This document shows positions 36,001 through 48,956 of a DNA stretch of 64,000 bases, in pieces. A program made the position numbers and the translations under genes. Positions within the stretch are counted from its first letter, which is position 1, and each line of letters begins with the position of its first letter. The DNA comes from Luidia sarsii. Lineage: Eukaryota; Echinodermata; Asteroidea; Paxillosida; Luidiidae. The stretch spans positions 9,294,895 to 9,358,894 of the forward strand of contig OX465119.1 in assembly GCA_949987565.1 (NCBI GenBank), given 5' to 3'. Under the pieces are notes generated by a model. That model was not told the DNA's origin. It searched no databases and was given only the letters and a program-made list of their open reading frames with translations.

Positions 36001-36948
36001 GTTATAGCTTCGTCAAATTAATAATGAAGGAGATATTAACTTGCAAAGTGTAATTTTCTTTCCAGTTACTTCTCGCCGACCGACTGTTGTGTGCTACTCT
36101 CTACACACACAAGCTGCCAAGCTGACAGAGGTTAGTTCTATTTGCCTGATCCTATAATCATCTTACTATTTTCGATTTAAGATTTTTTACGACTGATAGA
36201 TAGGTATTTTCAAGGGCTGTTTGCATGCAAAGTTATAGCTTCGTCAAGTTAATAATGAAGGAGATATTAACTTGCAAAGTGTAATTTTCTTTCCAGTTAC
36301 TTCTCGCCGACCGACTGTTGTGTGCGGCTCTATACACACACAAGCTGCCCAGCTGACAGAGGTTAGTTCTAGTTGCTTGACTATATAATCATTTTACTAT
36401 TTTCGATTTAAGATTTTTTACCACTGATAGATAGGTATTTTCAAGGGCTGTTTGCATGCCAAGTTATAGCTTCGTCAAAATAACAATGAAGGAGATATTC
36501 ACTTGCAAAGTTTGATTTTCTTTCCAGTTACTTATCGCCGACCGACTGTTGTTTGCGGTTCTCTACACACACAAGCTGCCCAGCTGACAGAGGTTAGTTC
36601 TAGTTGCTTGATCACATAATCATCTTTCTATGTTCGATTTATGATTTTTTACCACTGATAGATTGGTATTTTTAAGGGCTGTTCACATGCCAAGTTAAAG
36701 GTTCCTCAAAATAATAATGAAGGAGATATTAACTTGCAAAGTGTAATTTTCTTTCCAGTTACTTTTCGCCGACCGACTGTTGTGTGCGGCTCTCTACACA
36801 CACAAGCTGCCCAGCTGACAGAGGTTAGTTCTAGTTGCTTGACCATATAATCATCTTACTAATTTCGATTTAAGATTTTTTACCACTGATAGATAGGTAT
36901 TTTCAAGGGCTGTTTGCATGCCAAGTTATAGCTTCCTCAAAATAATAA
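33022..36948 (+). repeat. 17-mer higher-order repeat, copy 1 (3,927 bp)
   Basis: Starts: 33022 H ('ctctctatac', 'ctcgttgc', 'agatttctt'), 33253 A ('gatacat'), 33484 G, 33715 G ('tacaactg'), 33946 A' ('cttgtcgacg'), 34177 G (tail 'cttcctc'), 34408 H, 34639 A, 34870 G, 35101 G, 35332 E/F chimera, 35563 H ('acttttgtatg'), 35794 A ('caccgacc'), 36025 G ('ctatttgcc'), 36256 E, 36487 C, 36718 D. The first ten monomers contain a 1,386-bp 6-mer repeated 1.7 times (33022 versus 34408), so repetition here is nested at three levels. Confidence 0.94.
36718..36948 (+). repeat. Junction monomer of the 17-mer duplication
   Basis: The body is class D ('gaccatat', 'actaatttcg') but the tail is 'cttcctcaaaataataa'. 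That tail is otherwise carried by the G (or F) monomer before class H, for example at 32791. Its partner at 40645 has the normal D tail. This monomer therefore marks the crossover point, in the conserved 3' block, where the 17-mer was duplicated. Confidence 0.85.
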
Positions 36949-39900
36949 TGAAGGAGATATTAACTTGCAAAGTGTAATTTTCTTTCCAGTTACTTCTCGC
37001 CGACCGACTGTTGTATGCGGCTCTCTATACACACAAGCTGCCCAGCTGACAGAGGTTAGTTCTCGTTGCTTGACTATATAATCATCTTACTATTTTCGAT
37101 TTCAGATTTCTTACCACTGATAGATAGGTATTTTCAAGGGCTGTTTGCATGCCAAGTTATAGCTTCGTCAAATTAATAATGAAGGAGATATTAACTTGCA
37201 AAGTGTAATTTTCTTTCCAGTTACTTTTCGCCGACCGACTGTTGTCTGCGGCTCTCTACACACACAAGCTGCCCAGCTGACAGAGGTTAGTTCTACTTGC
37301 TTGATCATATAATCATCTTGCTGTGTTCGATTTATGTTTTTTTACCACTGATACATAGGTATTTTCAAGGGCTGTTTGCATGCCAAGTTATAGCTTCGTC
37401 AAATTAATAATGAAGGAGATATTAACTTGCAAAGTGTAATTTTCTTTCCAGTTACTTCTCGCCGACCGACTGTTGTGTGCTACTCTCTACACACACAAGC
37501 TGCCAAGCTGACAGAGGTTAGTTCTAGTTGCCTGATCCTATAATCATCTTACTATTTTCGATTTAAGATTTTTTACGACTGATAGATAGGTATTTTCAAG
37601 GGCTGTTTGCATGCCAAGTTATAGCTTCGTCAAATTAATAATGAAGGAGATATTAACTTGCAAAGTGTAATTTTCTTTCCAGTTACTTCTCGCCGACCGA
37701 CTGTTGTGTGCTACTCTCTACACACACAAGCTGCCAAGCTGACAGAGGTTAGTTCTAGTTGCCTGATCCTATAATCATCTTACTATTTTCGATTTAAGAT
37801 TTTTTACAACTGATAGATAGGTATTTTCAAGGGCTGTTTGCATGCCAAGTTATAGCTTCGTCAAGTTAATAATGAAGGAGATATTAACTTGCAAAGTGTA
37901 ATTTTCTTTCCAGTTACTTGTCGACGACCGACTGTTGTCTGCGGCTCTCTACACACACAAGCTGCCCAGCTGACAGAGGTTAGTTCTACTTGCTTGATCA
38001 TATAATCATCTTGCTGTGTTCGATTTATGTTTTTTTACCACTGATAGATAGGTATTTTCAAGGGCTGTTTGCATGCCAAGTTATAGCTTCGTCAAATTAA
38101 TAATGAAGGAGATATTAACTTGCAAAGTGTAATTTTCTTTCCAGTTACTTCTCGCCGACCGACTGTTGTGTGCTACTCTCTACACACACAAGCTGCCAAG
38201 CTGACAGAGGTTAGTTCTAGTTGCCTGATCCTATAATCATCTTACTATTTTCGATTTAAGATTTTTTACGACTGATAGATAGGTATTTTCAAGGGCTGTT
38301 TGCATGCCAAGTTATAGCTTCCTCAAAATAATAATGAAGGAGATATTAACTTGCAAAGTGTAATTTTCTTTCCAGTTACTTCTCGCCGACCGACTGTTGT
38401 ATGCGGCTCTCTATACACACAAGCTGCCCAGCTGACAGAGGTTAGTTCTCGTTGCTTGACTATATAATCATCTTACTATTTTCGATTTCAGATTTCTTAC
38501 CACTGATAGATAGGTATTTTCAAGGGCTGTTTGCATGCCAAGTTATAGCTTCGTCAAATTAATAATGAAGGAGATATTAACTTGCAAAGTGTAATTTTCT
38601 TTCCAGTTACTTTTCGCCGACCGACTGTTGTCTGCGGCTCTCTACACACACAAGCTGCCCAGCTGACAGAGGTTAGTTCTACTTGCTTGATCATATAATC
38701 ATCTTGCTGTGTTCGATTTATGTTTTTTTACCACTGATACATAGGTATTTTCAAGGGCTGTTTGCATGCCAAGTTATAGCTTCGTCAAATTAATAATGAA
38801 GGAGATATTAACTTGCAAAGTGTAATTTTCTTTCCAGTTACTTCTCGCCGACCGACTGTTGTGTGCTACTCTCTACACACACAAGCTGCCAAGCTGACAG
38901 AGGTTAGTTCTAGTTGCCTGATCCTATAATCATCTTACTATTTTCGATTTAAGATTTTTTACGACTGATAGATAGGTATTTTCAAGGGCTGTTTGCATGC
39001 CAAGTTATAGCTTCGTCAAATTAATAATGAAGGAGATATTAACTTGCAAAGTGTAATTTTCTTTCCAGTTACTTCTCGCCGACCGACTGTTGTGTGCTAC
39101 TCTCTACACACACAAGCTGCCAAGCTGACAGAGGTTAGTTCTAGTTGCCTGATCCTATAATCATCTTACTATTTTCGATTTAAGATTTTTTACAACTGAT
39201 AGATAGGTATTTTCAAGGGCTGTTTGCATGCCAAGTTATAGCTTCGTCAAGTTAATAATGAAGGAGATATTAACTTGCAAAGTGTAATTTTTTTTCCAGT
39301 TACTTCTCGCCGACCGACTGTTGTGTGCGGCTCTATACACACACAAGCTGCCAAGCTGACAGAGGTTAGTTCTAGTTGATTGATCCGATAATCATCTTAC
39401 TATTTTCGATTTAAGAATTTTTACCACTGATAGATAGGTATTTTCAAGGGCTGTTTGCATGCCAAGTTATAGCTTCCTCAAAATAATAATGAAGGAGATA
39501 TTAACTTGCAAAGTGTAATTTTCTTTCCAGTTACTTCTCGCCGACCGACTTTTGTATGCGGCTCTCTACACACACAAGCTGCCCAGCTGACAGAGGTTAG
39601 TTCTAGTTGCTTGACTATATAATCATCTTACTATTTTCGATTTCAGATTTTTTACGACTGATAGATAGGTATTTTCAAGGGCTGTTTGCATGCCAAGTTA
39701 TAGCTTCGTCAAAATAATAATGAAGGAGATATTAACTTGCAAAGTGTAATTTTCTTTCCAGTTACTTTTCACCGACCGACTGTTGTCTGCGGCTCTCTAC
39801 ACACACAAGCTGCCCAGCTGACAGAGGTTAGTTCTACTTGCTTGATCATATAATCATCTTGCTGTGTTCGATTTATGTTTTTTTACCACTGATAGATAGG

Positions 39901-40875
39901 TATTTTCAAGGGCTGTTTGCATGCCAAGTTATAGCTTCGTCAAATTAATAATGAAGGAGATATTAACTTGCAAAGTGTAATTTTCTTTCCAGTTACTTCT
40001 CGCCGACCGACTGTTGTGTGCTACTCTCTACACACACAAGCTGCCAAGCTGACAGAGGTTAGTTCTATTTGCCTGATCCTATAATCATCTTACTATTTTC
40101 GATTTAAGATTTTTTACGACTGATAGATAGGTATTTTCAAGGGCTGTTTGCATGCAAAGTTATAGCTTCGTCAAGTTAATAATGAAGGAGATATTAACTT
40201 GCAAAGTGTAATTTTCTTTCCAGTTACTTCTCGCCGACCGACTGTTGTGTGCGGCTCTATACACACACAAGCTGCCCAGCTGACAGAGGTTAGTTCTAGT
40301 TGCTTGACTATATAATCATTTTACTATTTTCGATTTAAGATTTTTTACCACTGATAGATAGGTATTTTCAAGGGCTGTTTGCATGCCAAGTTATAGCTTC
40401 GTCAAAATAACAATGAAGGAGATATTCACTTGCAAAGTTTGATTTTCTTTCCAGTTACTTATCGCCGACCGACTGTTGTTTGCGGTTCTCTACACACACA
40501 AGCTGCCCAGCTGACAGAGGTTAGTTCTAGTTGCTTGATCACATAATCATCTTTCTATGTTCGATTTATGATTTTTTACCACTGATAGATTGGTATTTTT
40601 AAGGGCTGTTCACATGCCAAGTTAAAGGTTCCTCAAAATAATAATGAAGGAGATATTAACTTGCAAAGTGTAATTTTCTTTCCAGTTACTTTTCGCCGAC
40701 CGACTGTTGTGTGCGGCTCTCTACACACACAAGCTGCCCAGCTGACAGAGGTTAGTTCTAGTTGCTTGACCATATAATCATCTTACTAATTTCGATTTAA
40801 GATTTTTTACCACTGATAGATAGGTATTTTCAAGGGCTGTTTGCATGCCAAGTTATAGCTTCGTCAAAATAACAA
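36949..40875 (+). repeat. 17-mer higher-order repeat, copy 2 (3,927 bp)
   Basis: Starts: 36949 H, 37180 A, 37411 G, 37642 G, 37873 A', 38104 G, 38335 H, 38566 A, 38797 G, 39028 G, 39259 E/F, 39490 H, 39721 A, 39952 G, 40183 E, 40414 C, 40645 D. All private markers match copy 1 at an offset of 3,927 bp, including 'ctatttgcc' in G and 'gtatttttaagg' in C. Its last D has the ordinary tail 'caaaataacaa', unlike the D ending copy 1. Confidence 0.94.
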
Positions 40876-42723
40876 TGAAGGAGATATTAACTTGCAAAGT
40901 GTAATTTTCTTTCCAGTTACTTTTCGCCGACCGACTGTTGTCTGCGGCTCTCTACACACACAAGCTGCCCAGCTGACAGAGGTTAGTTCTACTTGCTTGA
41001 TCATATAATCATCTTGCTGTGTTCGATTTATGTTTTTTTACCACTGATACATAGGTATTTTCAAGGGCTGTTTGCATGCCAAGTTATAGCTTCGTCAAAT
41101 TAATAATGAAGGAGATATTAACTTGCAAAGTGTAATTTTCTTTCCAGTTACTTCTCGCCGACCGACTGTTGTGTGCTACTCTCTACACACACAAGCTGCC
41201 AAGCTGACAGAGGTTAGTTCTAGTTGCCTGATCCTATAATCATCTTACTATTTTCGATTTAAGATTTTTTACGACTGATAGATAGGTATTTTCAAGGGCT
41301 GTTTGCATGCAAAGTTATAGCTTCGTCAAGTTAATAATGAAGGAGATATTAACTTGCAAAGTGTAATTTTCTTTCCAGTTACTTTTCGCCGACCGACTGT
41401 TGTCTGCGGCTCTCTACACACACAAGCTGCCCAGCTGACAGAGGTTAGTTCTACTTGCTTGATCATATAATCATCTTGCTGTGTTCGATTTATGTTTTTT
41501 TACCACTGATACATAGGTATTTTCAAGGGCTGTTTGCATGCCAAGTTATAGCTTCGTCAAAATAATAATGAAGGAGATATTAACTTGCAAAGTGTAATTT
41601 TCTTTCCAGTTACTTTTCGACGACCGATTGTTGTCTGCGGCTCTCTACACACACAAGCTGCCCAGCTGACAGAGGTTAGTTCTACTTGCTTGATCATATA
41701 ATCATCTTGCTGTGTTCGATTTATGTTTTTTTACCACTGATAGATAGGTATTTTCAAGGGCTGTTTGCATGCCAAGTTATAGCTTCGTCAAATTAATAAT
41801 GAAGGAGATATTAACTTGCAAAGTGTAATTTTCTTTCCAGTTACTTCTCGCCGACCGACTGTTGTGTGCTACTCTCTACACACACAAGCTGCCAAGCTGA
41901 CAGAGGTTAGTTCTAGTTGCCTGATCCTATAATCATCTTACTATTTTCGATTTAAGATTTTTTACGACTGATAGATAGGTATTTTCAAGGGCTGTTTGCA
42001 TGCCAAGTTATAGCTTCGTCAAAATAACAATGAAGGAGATATTAACTTGCAAAGTGTAATTTTCTTTCCAGTTACTTCTCGCCGACCGACTTTTGTATGC
42101 GGCTCTCTACACACACAAGCTGCCCAGCTAAAAGAGGTTAGTTCTAGTTGCTTGACTATATAATCATCTTACTATTTTCGATTTCAGATTTTTTACCACT
42201 GATAGATAGGTATTTTCAAGGGCTGTTTGCATGCCAAGTTATAGCTTCGTCAAAATAACAATGAAGGAGATATTAACTTGCAAAGTGTAATTTTCTTTCC
42301 AGTTACTTTTCGCCGACCGACTGTTGTCTGCGGCTCTCTACACACACAAGCTGCCCAGCTGACAGAGGTTAGTTCTACTTGCTTGATCATATAATCATCT
42401 TGCTGTGTTCGATTTATGTTTTGTTACCACTGATAGATAGGTATTTTCAAGGGCTGTTTGCATGCCAAGTTATAGCTTCGTCAAAATAATAATGAAGGAG
42501 ATATTAACTTGCAAAGTGTAATTTTCTTTCCAGTTACTTATCGCCGACCGACTGTTGTGTGCGGCTCTCTACACACACAAGCTGCCCAGCTGACAGAGGT
42601 TAGTTCTAGTTGCTTGATCCTATAATCATCTTACTATTTTCGATTTAAGAATCTTTACCACTGATAGATAGTTATTTTCAAGGGCTGTTTGCATGCCAAG
42701 TTATAGCTTCGTCAAAATAATAA
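40876..42723 (+). repeat. Block 9a: A-G-A-A'-G-H-A-B linking monomers
   Basis: Starts: 40876 A ('gatacat'), 41107 G ('catgcaaag', tail 'caagttaataa'), 41338 A ('gatacat'), 41569 A' ('gattg'), 41800 G, 42031 H ('acttttgtatg', 'gctaaaagagg'), 42262 A ('gttttgtt'), 42493 B ('atagttatt'). The tail of the G at 41107 normally precedes class E, but an A follows. E, C and D are missing there, which marks a deletion joint. The A'-G-H part matches 24017-24709 and the 25-mer. Confidence 0.86.
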
Positions 42724-43878
42724 TGAAGGAGATATTAACTTGCAAAGTGTAATTTTCTTTCCAGTTACTTTTCGCCGACCGACTGTTGTCTGCGGCTCTC
42801 TACACACACAAGCTGCCCAGCTGACAGAGGTTAGTTCTACTTGCTTGATCATATAATCATCTTGCTGTGTTCGATTTATGTTTTTTTACCACTGATAGAT
42901 AGGTATTTTCAAGGGCTGTTTGCATGCCAAGTTATAGCTTCGTCAAATTAATAATGAAGGAGATATTAACTTGCAAAGTGTAATTTTCTTTCCAGTTACT
43001 TCTCGCCGACCGACTGTTGTGTGCTACTCTCTACACACACAAGCTGCCAAGCTGACAGAGGTTAGTTCTAGTTGCCTGATCCTATAATCATCTTACTATT
43101 TTCGATTTAAGATTTTTTACGACTGATAGATAGGTATTTTCAAGGGCTGTTTGCATGCCAAGTTATAGCTTCGTCAAGTTAATAATGAAGGAGATATTAA
43201 CTTGCAAAGTGTAATTTTCTTTCCAGTTACTTCTCGCCGACCGACTGTTGTGTGCGGCTCTATACACACACAAGCTGCCCAGCTGACAGAGGTTAGTTCT
43301 AGTTGCTTGACTATATAATCATCTTACTATTTTCGATTTAAGATTTTTTACCACTGATAGATAGGTATTTTCAAGGGCTGTTTGCATGCCAAGTTATAGC
43401 TTCGTCAAAATAACAATGAAGGAGATATTCACTTGCAAAGTTTGATTTTCTTTCCAGTTACTTATCGCCGACCGACTGTTGTTTGCGGTTCTCTACACAC
43501 ACAAGCTGCCCAGCTGACAGAGGTCAGTTCTAGTTGCTTGATCACATAATCATCTTTCTATGTTCGATTTATGATTTTTTACCACTGATAGATTGGAATT
43601 TTCAAGGGCTGTTCACATGCCAAGTTAAAGGTTCCTCAAAATAATAATGAAGGAGATATTAACTTGCAAAGTGTAATTTTCTTTCCAGTTACTTGTCGAC
43701 GACCGACTGTTGTCTGCGGCTCTCTACACACACAAGCTGCCCAGCTGACAGAGGTTAGTTCTAGTTGCTTGATCCTATAATCATCTTACTATTTTCGATT
43801 TAAGAATCTTTACCACTGATAGATAGTTATTTTCAAGGGCTGTTTGCATGCCAAGTTATAGCTTCGTCAAAATAATAA
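42724..43878 (+). repeat. A-G-E-C-chimera pentamer, copy 1
   Basis: Starts: 42724 A, 42955 G, 43186 E, 43417 C ('aggtcagt', 'gattggaatt'), 43648 A'/B chimera ('cttgtcgacgacc' then 'gatcct', 'atagttatt'). It is the counterpart of 30250-31404 with the same private markers, about 12.5 kb away. Confidence 0.9.
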
Positions 43879-45033
43879 TGAAGGAGATATTAACTTGCAA
43901 AGTGTAATTTTCTTTCCAGTTACTTTTCGCCGACCGACTGTTGTCTGCGGCTCTCTACACACACAAGCTGCCCAGCTGACAGAGGTTAGTTCTACTTGCT
44001 TGATCATATAATCATCTTGCTGTGTTCGATTTATGTTTTTTTACCACTGATAGATAGGTATTTTCAAGGGCTGTTTGCATGCCAAGTTATAGCTTCGTCA
44101 AATTAATAATGAAGGAGATATTAACTTGCAAAGTGTAATTTTCTTTCCAGTTACTTCTCGCCGACCGACTGTTGTGTGCTACTCTCTACACACACAAGCT
44201 GCCAAGCTGACAGAGGTTAGTTCTAGTTGCCTGATCCTATAATCATCTTACTATTTTCGATTTAAGATTTTTTACGACTGATAGATAGGTATTTTCAAGG
44301 GCTGTTTGCATGCCAAGTTATAGCTTCGTCAAGTTAATAATGAAGGAGATATTAACTTGCAAAGTGTAATTTTCTTTCCAGTTACTTCTCGCCGACCGAC
44401 TGTTGTGTGCGGCTCTATACACACACAAGCTGCCCAGCTGACAGAGGTTAGTTCTAGTTGCTTGACTATATAATCATCTTACTATTTTCGATTTAAGATT
44501 TTTTACCACTGATAGATAGGTATTTTCAAGGGCTGTTTGCATGCCAAGTTATAGCTTCGTCAAAATAACAATGAAGGAGATATTCACTTGCAAAGTTTGA
44601 TTTTCTTTCCAGTTACTTATCGCCGACCGACTGTTGTTTGCGGTTCTCTACACACACAAGCTGCCCAGCTGACAGAGGTCAGTTCTAGTTGCTTGATCAC
44701 ATAATCATCTTTCTATGTTCGATTTATGATTTTTTACCACTGATAGATTGGAATTTTCAAGGGCTGTTCACATGCCAAGTTAAAGGTTCCTCAAAATAAT
44801 AATGAAGGAGATATTAACTTGCAAAGTGTAATTTTCTTTCCAGTTACTTGTCGACGACCGACTGTTGTCTGCGGCTCTCTACACACACAAGCTGCCCAGC
44901 TGACAGAGGTTAGTTCTAGTTGCTTGATCCTATAATCATCTTACTATTTTCGATTTAAGAATCTTTACCACTGATAGATAGTTATTTTCAAGGGCTGTTT
45001 GCATGCCAAGTTATAGCTTCGTCAAAATAATAA
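43879..45033 (+). repeat. A-G-E-C-chimera pentamer, copy 2
   Basis: Starts: 43879 A, 44110 G, 44341 E, 44572 C, 44803 A'/B chimera. It carries the same markers as copy 1, offset 1,155 bp. In the parallel region at 31405-32559 the C has 'gattggtatt' and the fifth monomer is A'/D instead. This pair therefore amplified here after the two regions separated. Confidence 0.9.
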
Positions 45034-46188
45034 TGAAGGAGATATTAACTTGCAAAGTGTAATTTTCTTTCCAGTTACTTTTCGCCGACCGACTGTTGTC
45101 TGCGGCTCTCTACACACACAAGCTGCCCAGCTGACAGAGGTTAGTTCTACTTGCTTGATCATATAATCATCTTGCTGTGTTCGATTTATGTTTTTTTACC
45201 ACTGATAGATTGGAATTTTCAAGGGCTGTTCACATGCCAAGTTAAAGGTTCCTCAAAATAATAATGAAGGAGATATTAACTTGCAAAGTGTAATTTTCTT
45301 TCCAGTTACTTGTCGACGACCGACTGTTGTCTGCGGCTCTCTACACACACAAGCTGCCCAGCTGACAGAGGTTAGTTCTACTTGCTTGATCATATAATCA
45401 TCTTACTAATTTCGATTTAAGATTTTTTACCACTGATAGATAGGTATTTTCAAGGGCTGTTTGCATGCCAAGTTATAGCTTCATCAAAATAATAATGAAG
45501 GAGATATTAACTTGCAAAGTGTAATTTTCTTTCCAGTTACTTGTCGACGACCGACTGTTGTCTGCGGCTCTCTACACACACAAGCTGCCCAGCTGACAGA
45601 GGTTAGTTCTACTTGCTTGATCATATAATCATCTTGCTGTGTTCGATTTATGTTTTTTTACCACTGATAGATAGGTATTTTCAAGGGCTGTTTGCATGCC
45701 AAGTTATAGCTTCGTCAAATTAATAATGAAGGAGATATTAACTTGCAAAGTGTAATTTTCTTTCCAGTTACTTCTCGCCGACCGACTGTTGTGTGCTACT
45801 CTCTACACACGCAAGCTGCCAAGCTGACAGAGGTTAGTTCTAGTTGCCTGATCCTATAATCATCTTACTATTTTCGATTTAAGATTTTTTACGACTGATA
45901 GATAGGTATTTTCAAGGGCTGTTTGCATGCCAAGTTATAGCTTCCTCAAAATAATAATGAAGGAGATATTAACTTGCAAAGTGTAATTTTCTTTCCAGTT
46001 ACTTCTCGCCGACCGACTGTTGTATGCGGCTCTCTACACACACAAGCTGCCCAGCTGACAGAGGTTAGTTCTCGTTGCTTGACTATATAATCATCTTACT
46101 ATTTTCGATTTCAGATTTCTTACCACTGATAGATAGGTATTTTCAAGGGCTGTTTGCATGCCAAGTTATAGCTTCGTCAAATTAATAA
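45034..46188 (+). repeat. Block 9d: A/C chimera, A'/D, A', G, H
   Basis: Starts: 45034 A with a class C 3' end ('gattggaatt', 'gttcacatgcc', 'aaaggttcc'), 45265 A'/D chimera ('cttcatc'), 45496 A', 45727 G ('acacgcaagctg', tail 'cttcctc'), 45958 H ('ctcgttgc'). The last four match 32329-33252. The A/C monomer is a fusion of the A at 43879-type and the C at 44572-type with the G and E between them lost. Confidence 0.87.
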
Positions 46189-47572
46189 TGAAGGAGATAT
46201 TAACTTGCAAAGTGTAATTTTCTTTCCATTTACTTCTCGCCGACCGACTGTTGTGTGCTACTCTCTACACACACAAGCTGCCAAGCTGACAGGTTAGTTC
46301 TAGTTGCCTGATCCTATAATCATCTTACTATTTTCGATTTAAGATTTTTTACGACTGATAGATAGGTATTTTCAAGGGCTGTTTGCATGCCAAGTTATAG
46401 TTTCGTCAAATTAATAATGAAAGAGATATTAACTTGCAAAGTGTAATTTTCTTTCCAGTTACTTCTCGCCGACCGACTGTTGTGTGCGGCTCTCTACACA
46501 CACAAGCTGCCCAGCTGACAGAGGTTAGTTCTAGTTGCTTGACTATATAATCATCTTACTATTTTCGATTTAAGATTTTTTACCACTGATAGATAGGTAT
46601 TTTCAAGGGCTGTTTGCATGCCAAGTTATAGCTTCGTCAAAATAACAATGAAGGAGATATTAACTTGGAAAGTGTAATTTTCTTTCCAGTTACTTTTCGC
46701 CGACCGACTGTTGTCTGCGGCTCTCTACACACACAAGCTGCCCAGCTGACAGAGGTTAGTTCTACTTGCTTGATCATATAATCATCTTGCTGTGTTCGAT
46801 TTATGTTTTGTTACCACTGATAGATAGGTATTTTCAAGGGCTGTTTGCATGCCAAGTTATAGCTTCGTCAAAATAATAATGAAGGAGATATTAACTTGCA
46901 AAGTGTAATTTTCTTTCCAGTTACTTCTCGCCGACCGACTGTTGTGTGCGGCTCTCTACACACACAAGCTGCCCAGCTGACAGAGGTTAGTTCTAGTTGC
47001 TTGATCCTATAATCATCTTACTATTTTCGATTTAAGAATTTTTACCACTGATAGATAGGTATTTTCAAGGGCTGTTTGCATGCCAAGTTATAGCTTCGTC
47101 AAAATAATAATGAAAGAGATATTAACTTGCAAAGTGTAATTTTCTTTCCAGTTACTTTTCGCCGACCGACTGTTGTCTGCGGCTCTCTACACACACAAGC
47201 TGCCCAGCTGACAGAGGTTAGTTCTACTTGCTTGATCATATAATCATCTTGCTGTGTTCGATTTATGTTTTTTTACCACTGATAGATAGGTATTTTCAAG
47301 GGCTGTTTGCATGCCAAGTTATAGCTTCGTCAAATTAATAATGAAGGAGATATTAACTTGCAAAGTGTAATTTTCTTTCCAGTTACTTCTCGCCGACCGA
47401 CTGTTGTGTGCTACTCTCTACACACACAAGCTGCCAAGCTGACAGAGGTTAGTTCTAGTTGCTTGACTATATAATCATCTTACTATTTTCGATTTCAGAT
47501 TTCTTACCACTGATAGATAGGTATTTTCAAGGGCTGTTTGCATGCCAAGTTATAGCTTCGTCAAATTAATAA
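46189..47572 (+). repeat. 6-mer higher-order repeat, copy 1 (1,384 bp)
   Basis: Starts: 46189 G of 229 bp ('ccatttac', 'gacaggtt'), 46418 E-like with 'tgaaagag' and 'ctctctac', 46649 A ('cttggaaag', 'gttttgtt'), 46880 B ('aagaattttt'), 47111 A ('tgaaagag'), 47342 G/H chimera. The 229-bp G also recurs once more at 52186, outside this pair. Confidence 0.9.
47342..47572 (+). repeat. G/H junction monomer of the 6-mer duplication
   Basis: The 5' half is class G ('gtgctactctc', 'gccaagctg') and the 3' half is class H ('gactatat', 'gatttcagatttc'). At the equivalent place one unit later (48726) the monomer is pure G, and one unit earlier (45958) it is pure H. It is therefore the exchange product that made the 6-mer tandem. 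Confidence 0.85.
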
Positions 47573-48956
47573 TGAAGGAGATATTAACTTGCAAAGTGTA
47601 ATTTTCTTTCCATTTACTTCTCGCCGACCGACTGTTGTGTGCTACTCTCTACACACACAAGCTGCCAAGCTGACAGGTTAGTTCTAGTTGCCTGATCCTA
47701 TAATCATCTTACTATTTTCGATTTAAGATTTTTTACGACTGATAGATAGGTATTTTCAAGGGCTGTTTGCATGCCAAGTTATAGCTTCGTCAAATTAATA
47801 ATGAAAGAGATATTAACTTGCAAAGTGTAATTTTCTTTCCAGTTACTTCTCGCCGACCGACTGTTGTGTGCGGCTCTCTACACACACAAGCTGCCCAGCT
47901 GACAGAGGTTAGTTCTAGTTGCTTGACTATATAATCATCTTACTATTTTCGATTTAAGATTTTTTACCACTGATAGATAGGTATTTTCAAGGGCTGTTTG
48001 CATGCCAAGTTATAGCTTCGTCAAAATAACAATGAAGGAGATATTAACTTGGAAAGTGTAATTTTCTTTCCAGTTACTTTTCGCCGACCGACTGTTGTCT
48101 GCGGCTCTCTACACACACAAGCTGCCCAGCTGACAGAGGTTAGTTCTACTTGCTTGATCATATAATCATCTTGCTGTGTTCGATTTATGTTTTGTTACCA
48201 CTGATAGATAGGTATTTTCAAGGGCTGTTTGCATGCCAAGTTATAGCTTCGTCAAAATAATAATGAAGGAGATATTAACTTGCAAAGTGTAATTTTCTTT
48301 CCAGTTACTTCTCGCCGACCGACTGTTGTGTGCGGCTCTCTACACACACAAGCTGCCCAGCTGACAGAGGTTAGTTCTAGTTGCTTGATCCTATAATCAT
48401 CTTACTATTTTCGATTTAAGAATTTTTACCACTGATAGATAGGTATTTTCAAGGGCTGTTTGCATGCCAAGTTATAGCTTCGTCAAAATAATAATGAAAG
48501 AGATATTAACTTGCAAAGTGTAATTTTCTTTCCAGTTACTTTTCGCCGACCGACTGTTGTCTGCGGCTCTCTACACACACAGGCTGCCCAGCTGACAGAG
48601 GTTAGTTCTACTTGCTTGATCATATAATCATCTTGCTGTGTTCGATTTATGTTTTTTTACCACTGATAGATAGGTATTTTCAAGGGCTGTTTGCATGCCA
48701 AGTTATAGCTTCGTCAAATTAATAATGAAGGAGATATTAACTTGCAAAGTGTAATTTTCTTTCCAGTTACTTCTCGCCGACCGACTGTTGTGTGCTACTC
48801 TCTACACACACAAGCTGCCAAGCTGACAGAGGTTAGTTCTAGTTGCCTGATCCTATAATCATCTTACTATTTTCGATTTAAGATTTTTTACGACTGATAG
48901 ATAGGTATTTTCAAGGGCTGTTTGCATGCCAAGTTATAGCTTCGTCAAATTAATAA
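47573..48956 (+). repeat. 6-mer higher-order repeat, copy 2 (1,384 bp)
   Basis: Starts: 47573 G of 229 bp, 47802 E-like, 48033 A ('cttggaaag'), 48264 B, 48495 A ('tgaaagag', 'acaggctg'), 48726 G. It matches copy 1 at an offset of 1,384 bp except in the sixth monomer, which is the unrecombined G. Confidence 0.9.
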
